DNA of 43,484 nucleotides from Paracoccaceae bacterium (lineage in GTDB: Bacteria; Pseudomonadota; Alphaproteobacteria; Rhodobacterales; Rhodobacteraceae): contig JALTNO010000283.1 in NCBI GenBank assembly GCA_027000645.1, positions 1-43,484 on the forward strand. The letters are read 5' to 3'. Under the pieces are notes generated by a model, which worked only from the letters and a program-made list of their open reading frames with translations, ran no database searches and was not told the DNA's origin. A program made the translations under genes and the position numbers. Numbering within the stretch: the stretch's first letter is position 1; each line of letters opens with the position of its first letter. This document shows positions 40,972-43,484 of the stretch, in pieces.

Positions 40972-42210
40972 TCACGGGGTCTGGAGGAGGCCGCGGGCCA
41001 CGTCTTCGCGGATTTCTCCGCGTTCGATCATCGCCCGTGCCACGCGGTCGATCTCGTCGCCCGAGGCGCCGGCGGCAATCGCCACGTTGCGGGCGTGAAG
41101 GCCCATGTGGCCGCGCTGGATACCCTCGGTGGCCAGCGCCCGCAGGGCCGAGAAATTCTGCACCAATCCCACCGCCGCCATCACCCGTGCCAGCCGGTCG
41201 GCGGTTTCCGCCCCCATGATCTTCAGCGCCGCCTGCGCCGAGGGGTGGGCACGGGTGGCGCCGCCGACGATGCCCGCCGCCAGAGGCAGTTCGAGGCGCC
41301 CCAGAAGGTCGCCCTGTGCGGTCTTTTCGTAATGCGTCAGCGGCCCGTAGCCGTCCCGCGCGGCGAAGGCGTGCGCCCCGGCCTCGAGTGCACGGGTATC
41401 GTTGCCGGTGGCCAGGGCAACAGCGTCGATGCCGTTCATGATCCCCTTGTTGTGGGTGGCCGCCCGATACGGATCGGCGGCGGCGAAGGCCCAGGCCGAG
41501 ACGATGCCTTCCACCGTTTCGGTGCCGATCGTCGCGGCCGGCCAGGTGGCCTCGGCCCGCACCAGCCGGCGGTCGGCGAGGTTGGAGAGGATCCGCAGCC
41601 CGACCGTGCCGCCGGTGATTTCCTCGACGAAGGGGGCGATGCGTTCGGCCATGGTGTTGACGGTGTTGGCCCCCATCGCGTCGCGCACGTCCACGATCAG
41701 GTGGACGACGAGGAAGGGGGGCACGATCCGCGCCTCGACCTCGCGGAAGCCGCCGCCGAGCCCGGTCAGGACCGGATCGCAGGCGTTGCAGCGCGCCGCG
41801 ATTTCCTCGTCCGCCGCCAGCACCGCCGCGCGGGCGGCCGCGAGGTCGTCCAGCCCCGTCACCTGCACCTGCGCGATCATCCGCGGCGGGTCGGCATCCG
41901 TCCTCACCCCGCCCCCCTCGCGGCAGGCCAGCGCCCCGTTGCACACGGCGGCGATGACCGAGCTTTCCTCGGTCGCCATCGGCACCAGCACGTCGCGCCC
42001 GTCGACGATCAGGTTGGTGGCGATGCCCAGCGGCACCGCCATGACCGAGATCACGTTCTCGGCCAGGTGATCGGCCAGTTCTCCATCATGGGCGGCGGCG
42101 GCCTCCAGATGGGCGCGGGTTTCGCTGTCGAGGCCCGCGGCCTCGGCCACCCGCGCCAGCCGCTCGGCGCGGGTGAGGTTGTGAAAGCCCGGAAGCCTGG
42201 ATGTGGTCAT
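40972..42210 (-). CDS. mvaA: Class II hydroxymethylglutaryl-CoA reductase
   Basis: A 412-residue soluble enzyme of the bacterial class II type. The catalytic Glu81/82 (MATEESS), Lys255 (HNKGIMNG), Asp271 (TGNDTRA) and His368 (QRGHMGLHARN) match Pseudomonas mevalonii at a constant offset, and DVRDAMGANTVNT is the HMG-CoA binding strand. It interconverts mevalonate and HMG-CoA. No other mevalonate gene is in the window, so a catabolic role in mevalonate use or a biosynthetic one cannot be decided. Located between prpE and the amidase gene. Confidence 0.92.
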   Translation of the reverse strand: MTTSRLPGFHNLTRAERLARVAEAAGLDSETRAHLEAAAAHDGELADHLAENVISVMAVPLGIATNLIVDGRDVLVPMATEESSVIAAVCNGALACREGGGVRTDADPPRMIAQVQVTGLDDLAAARAAVLAADEEIAARCNACDPVLTGLGGGFREVEARIVPPFLVVHLIVDVRDAMGANTVNTMAERIAPFVEEITGGTVGLRILSNLADRRLVRAEATWPAATIGTETVEGIVSAWAFAAADPYRAATHNKGIMNGIDAVALATGNDTRALEAGAHAFAARDGYGPLTHYEKTAQGDLLGRLELPLAAGIVGGATRAHPSAQAALKIMGAETADRLARVMAAVGLVQNFSALRALATEGIQRGHMGLHARNVAIAAGASGDEIDRVARAMIERGEIREDVARGLLQTP

Positions 42211-42323
42211 GTGCCTTCCCCCTCGCCCGCAGGGAAGCGGGCGGGCGCGGCGCTGTCAACCGCCGATGGGGGCAGGCAGCGCCGGCGGCGGGGACAGGGC
42301 CCCGCCGGGAATGCCGGGGCGGC

Positions 42324-43484
42324 CTACCCCTTGGGGTAGCCCAGCGTCTTCAGCGCCTCGCGGATCTCGTCGAGGATCGCCGGATCGTCGATGGTGGCCG
42401 GCATCTTGAATTCCTGCCCGTCGGCGATCTTGACCATGGTGCCGCGCAGGATCTTGCCCGAGCGTGTCTTGGGCAGGCGATCCACAACCACCGCCTGCTT
42501 GAAGGCGGCCACGGGTCCGATCTTTTCGCGCACCAGCTTCACCACCTCGGCCACGATCTCCTCATGGGGGCGGTTGGTGCCGGCGTTGAGGCACAGAAAA
42601 CCCACCGGCAACTGGCCCTTGAGGTCGTCCGACACGCCGATCACCGCGCATTCGGCCACGTCGGGGTGGCTGGCCAGAACCTCCTCCATCGCGCCTGTGG
42701 ACAGGCGATGGCCGGCCACGTTGATGACGTCATCGGTGCGCGCCATGATGTAGAGATAGCCATCCTCGTCCCTGTAACCCGCGTCGCCCGTTTCGTAGTA
42801 GCCGGGGAAATGCTCCAGATACGCCTTGCGGTAGCGCTCCTCGGCGTTCCACAGGGTGGGCAGCGTGCCCGGCGGCAGTGGCAGCTTCACCGCGATGGCG
42901 CCAAGCTCGCCCGCCGGCAGCTCGTGCCCGCCCTCGTCGAGGATGCGCACGTCGTAACCCGGCATCGGCACCGAGGGGCTTCCCAGCTTCACCGGCAGCT
43001 CCTCGATCCCCAGCGGGTTGGCGGCGATGGCCCAGCCGGTCTCGGTCTGCCACCAGTGGTCGATCACCGGCACGCCCAGATGCTCCTGCGCCCAGGTAAT
43101 GGTGTCGGGATCGGCGCGTTCCCCGGCCAGAAACAGGGCACGCAGGCAGGACAGGTCGTATTTCTTCAGCAACTCGCCCTTCGGGTCCTCGCGCTTGATC
43201 GCTCGGAAGGCGGTGGGCGCGGTGAAGAAGCTGCGCACCTTGTGTTCGGAAATCACCCGCCAGAAGGTGCCGGCATCGGGGGTGCCCACGGGCTTGCCCT
43301 CGAACACGATGGTGGTGTTGCCGTGCACCAGCGGCCCGTAGCAGATGTAGGAATGGCCCACGACCCAGCCCACGTCAGAGGCCGCCCAGAACACCTCGCC
43401 CGGATCGACGTTGTAGATGTTCTTCATGGTCCAGTTCAGCGCCACCAGCTGCCCGGCGGTCTGGCGCACCACGCCCTTGGGCTG
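42324..43484 (-). CDS. prpE: Propionyl-CoA synthetase, C-terminal part (cut by window end)
   Basis: The last 386 residues of an AMP-forming acyl-CoA synthetase, beginning QPKGVV of the ATP-binding loop at the window edge. ASDVGWVVGHSYICYGPLVH, EGKPVGTPDAGTFWRVISEH, DHWWQTETGW and the C-terminal KTRSGKILRG (with the catalytic, acetylatable Lys) are typical of PrpE rather than acetyl-CoA synthetase. It activates propionate for the methylmalonyl-CoA or 2-methylcitrate route. The 113-base gap before the reductase gene has no gene. Confidence 0.9.
   Translation of the reverse strand, partial: QPKGVVRQTAGQLVALNWTMKNIYNVDPGEVFWAASDVGWVVGHSYICYGPLVHGNTTIVFEGKPVGTPDAGTFWRVISEHKVRSFFTAPTAFRAIKREDPKGELLKKYDLSCLRALFLAGERADPDTITWAQEHLGVPVIDHWWQTETGWAIAANPLGIEELPVKLGSPSVPMPGYDVRILDEGGHELPAGELGAIAVKLPLPPGTLPTLWNAEERYRKAYLEHFPGYYETGDAGYRDEDGYLYIMARTDDVINVAGHRLSTGAMEEVLASHPDVAECAVIGVSDDLKGQLPVGFLCLNAGTNRPHEEIVAEVVKLVREKIGPVAAFKQAVVVDRLPKTRSGKILRGTMVKIADGQEFKMPATIDDPAILDEIREALKTLGYPKG

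Overview
The window is high-GC DNA from an alphaproteobacterium, almost certainly of the Rhodobacterales (Roseobacter/Rhodobacter/Paracoccus relatives). Pointers are the phoR-pstSCAB-phoU-phoB order, a tRNA-His with A73 and no G-1, a LexA box of the GTTC-N7-GTTC type in front of mmcB, a perfect CtrA box, a sphaeroides heme protein (SHP), small families typical of the order (DUF3553, DUF6324, DUF2948, UPF0262) and a family of intergenic repeats with the core CCCCCGGAGTATTT...GGCAAGATGAAGG. I see no insertion sequence, prophage, CRISPR array or other sign of a large mobile element. The window reads as chromosome, mostly housekeeping, with three accessory blocks.

Layout. 1-2050: the start of an unidentified leftward gene, a DUF3553 protein and the ornithine-lipid pair olsB-olsA. 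2051-4375: intergenic repeat, promoter and leader, then rpsB and tsf with a hairpin between them and a terminator behind. 4622-7115 (leftward): a LuxR-family regulator translationally coupled to aroQ, a MaoC-like hydratase and a PAS-domain protein. 7276-7309: a CtrA box in the divergent region. 7453-17382 (rightward): yicC, gmk, gamma-carbonic anhydrase and phoR, then a triple Pho box and pstS-pstC-pstA-pstB-phoU-phoB, the complete phosphate sensing and uptake system. 17484-20004: xthA (leftward), a small membrane protein, a gene-free and possibly structured stretch, SOS-type mmcB, DUF6324 and tRNA-His.

20161-29360 is the main accessory block: a leftward run of seven genes (N-formylglutamate-amidohydrolase-like enzyme, TRAP transporter Q, M and P, a glutamine-synthetase-like ligase, an aldehyde dehydrogenase, an iron alcohol dehydrogenase) with a divergent MurR/RpiR regulator. 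Together they look like a catabolic route in which an imported amine or amino alcohol is gamma-glutamylated, oxidised in two steps and released from glutamate. The substrate cannot be read from the sequence. 29591-30113: two nearly identical tRNA-Asp genes and tRNA-Thr. 30329-34619: small basic protein, murA, DUF2948, hisD, UPF0262, low-molecular-weight phosphatase.

34680-39143 is an envelope redox block: a PepSY protein, a two-component system, and a cytochrome operon holding a cytochrome b561 fused to a diheme cytochrome c domain, SHP, and a separate diheme cytochrome c. TGTCAG direct repeats with 11-bp spacing lie in front of both operons. 39324-43484 (leftward): an amidase-signature enzyme, a class II HMG-CoA reductase and the C-terminal part of propionyl-CoA synthetase (prpE), cut by the window end.

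The observations I rate highest are the modular intergenic repeat (six copies), the glutamylation-type catabolic cluster, the b561-diheme fusion with its candidate operators, and the CtrA box beside a PAS gene.
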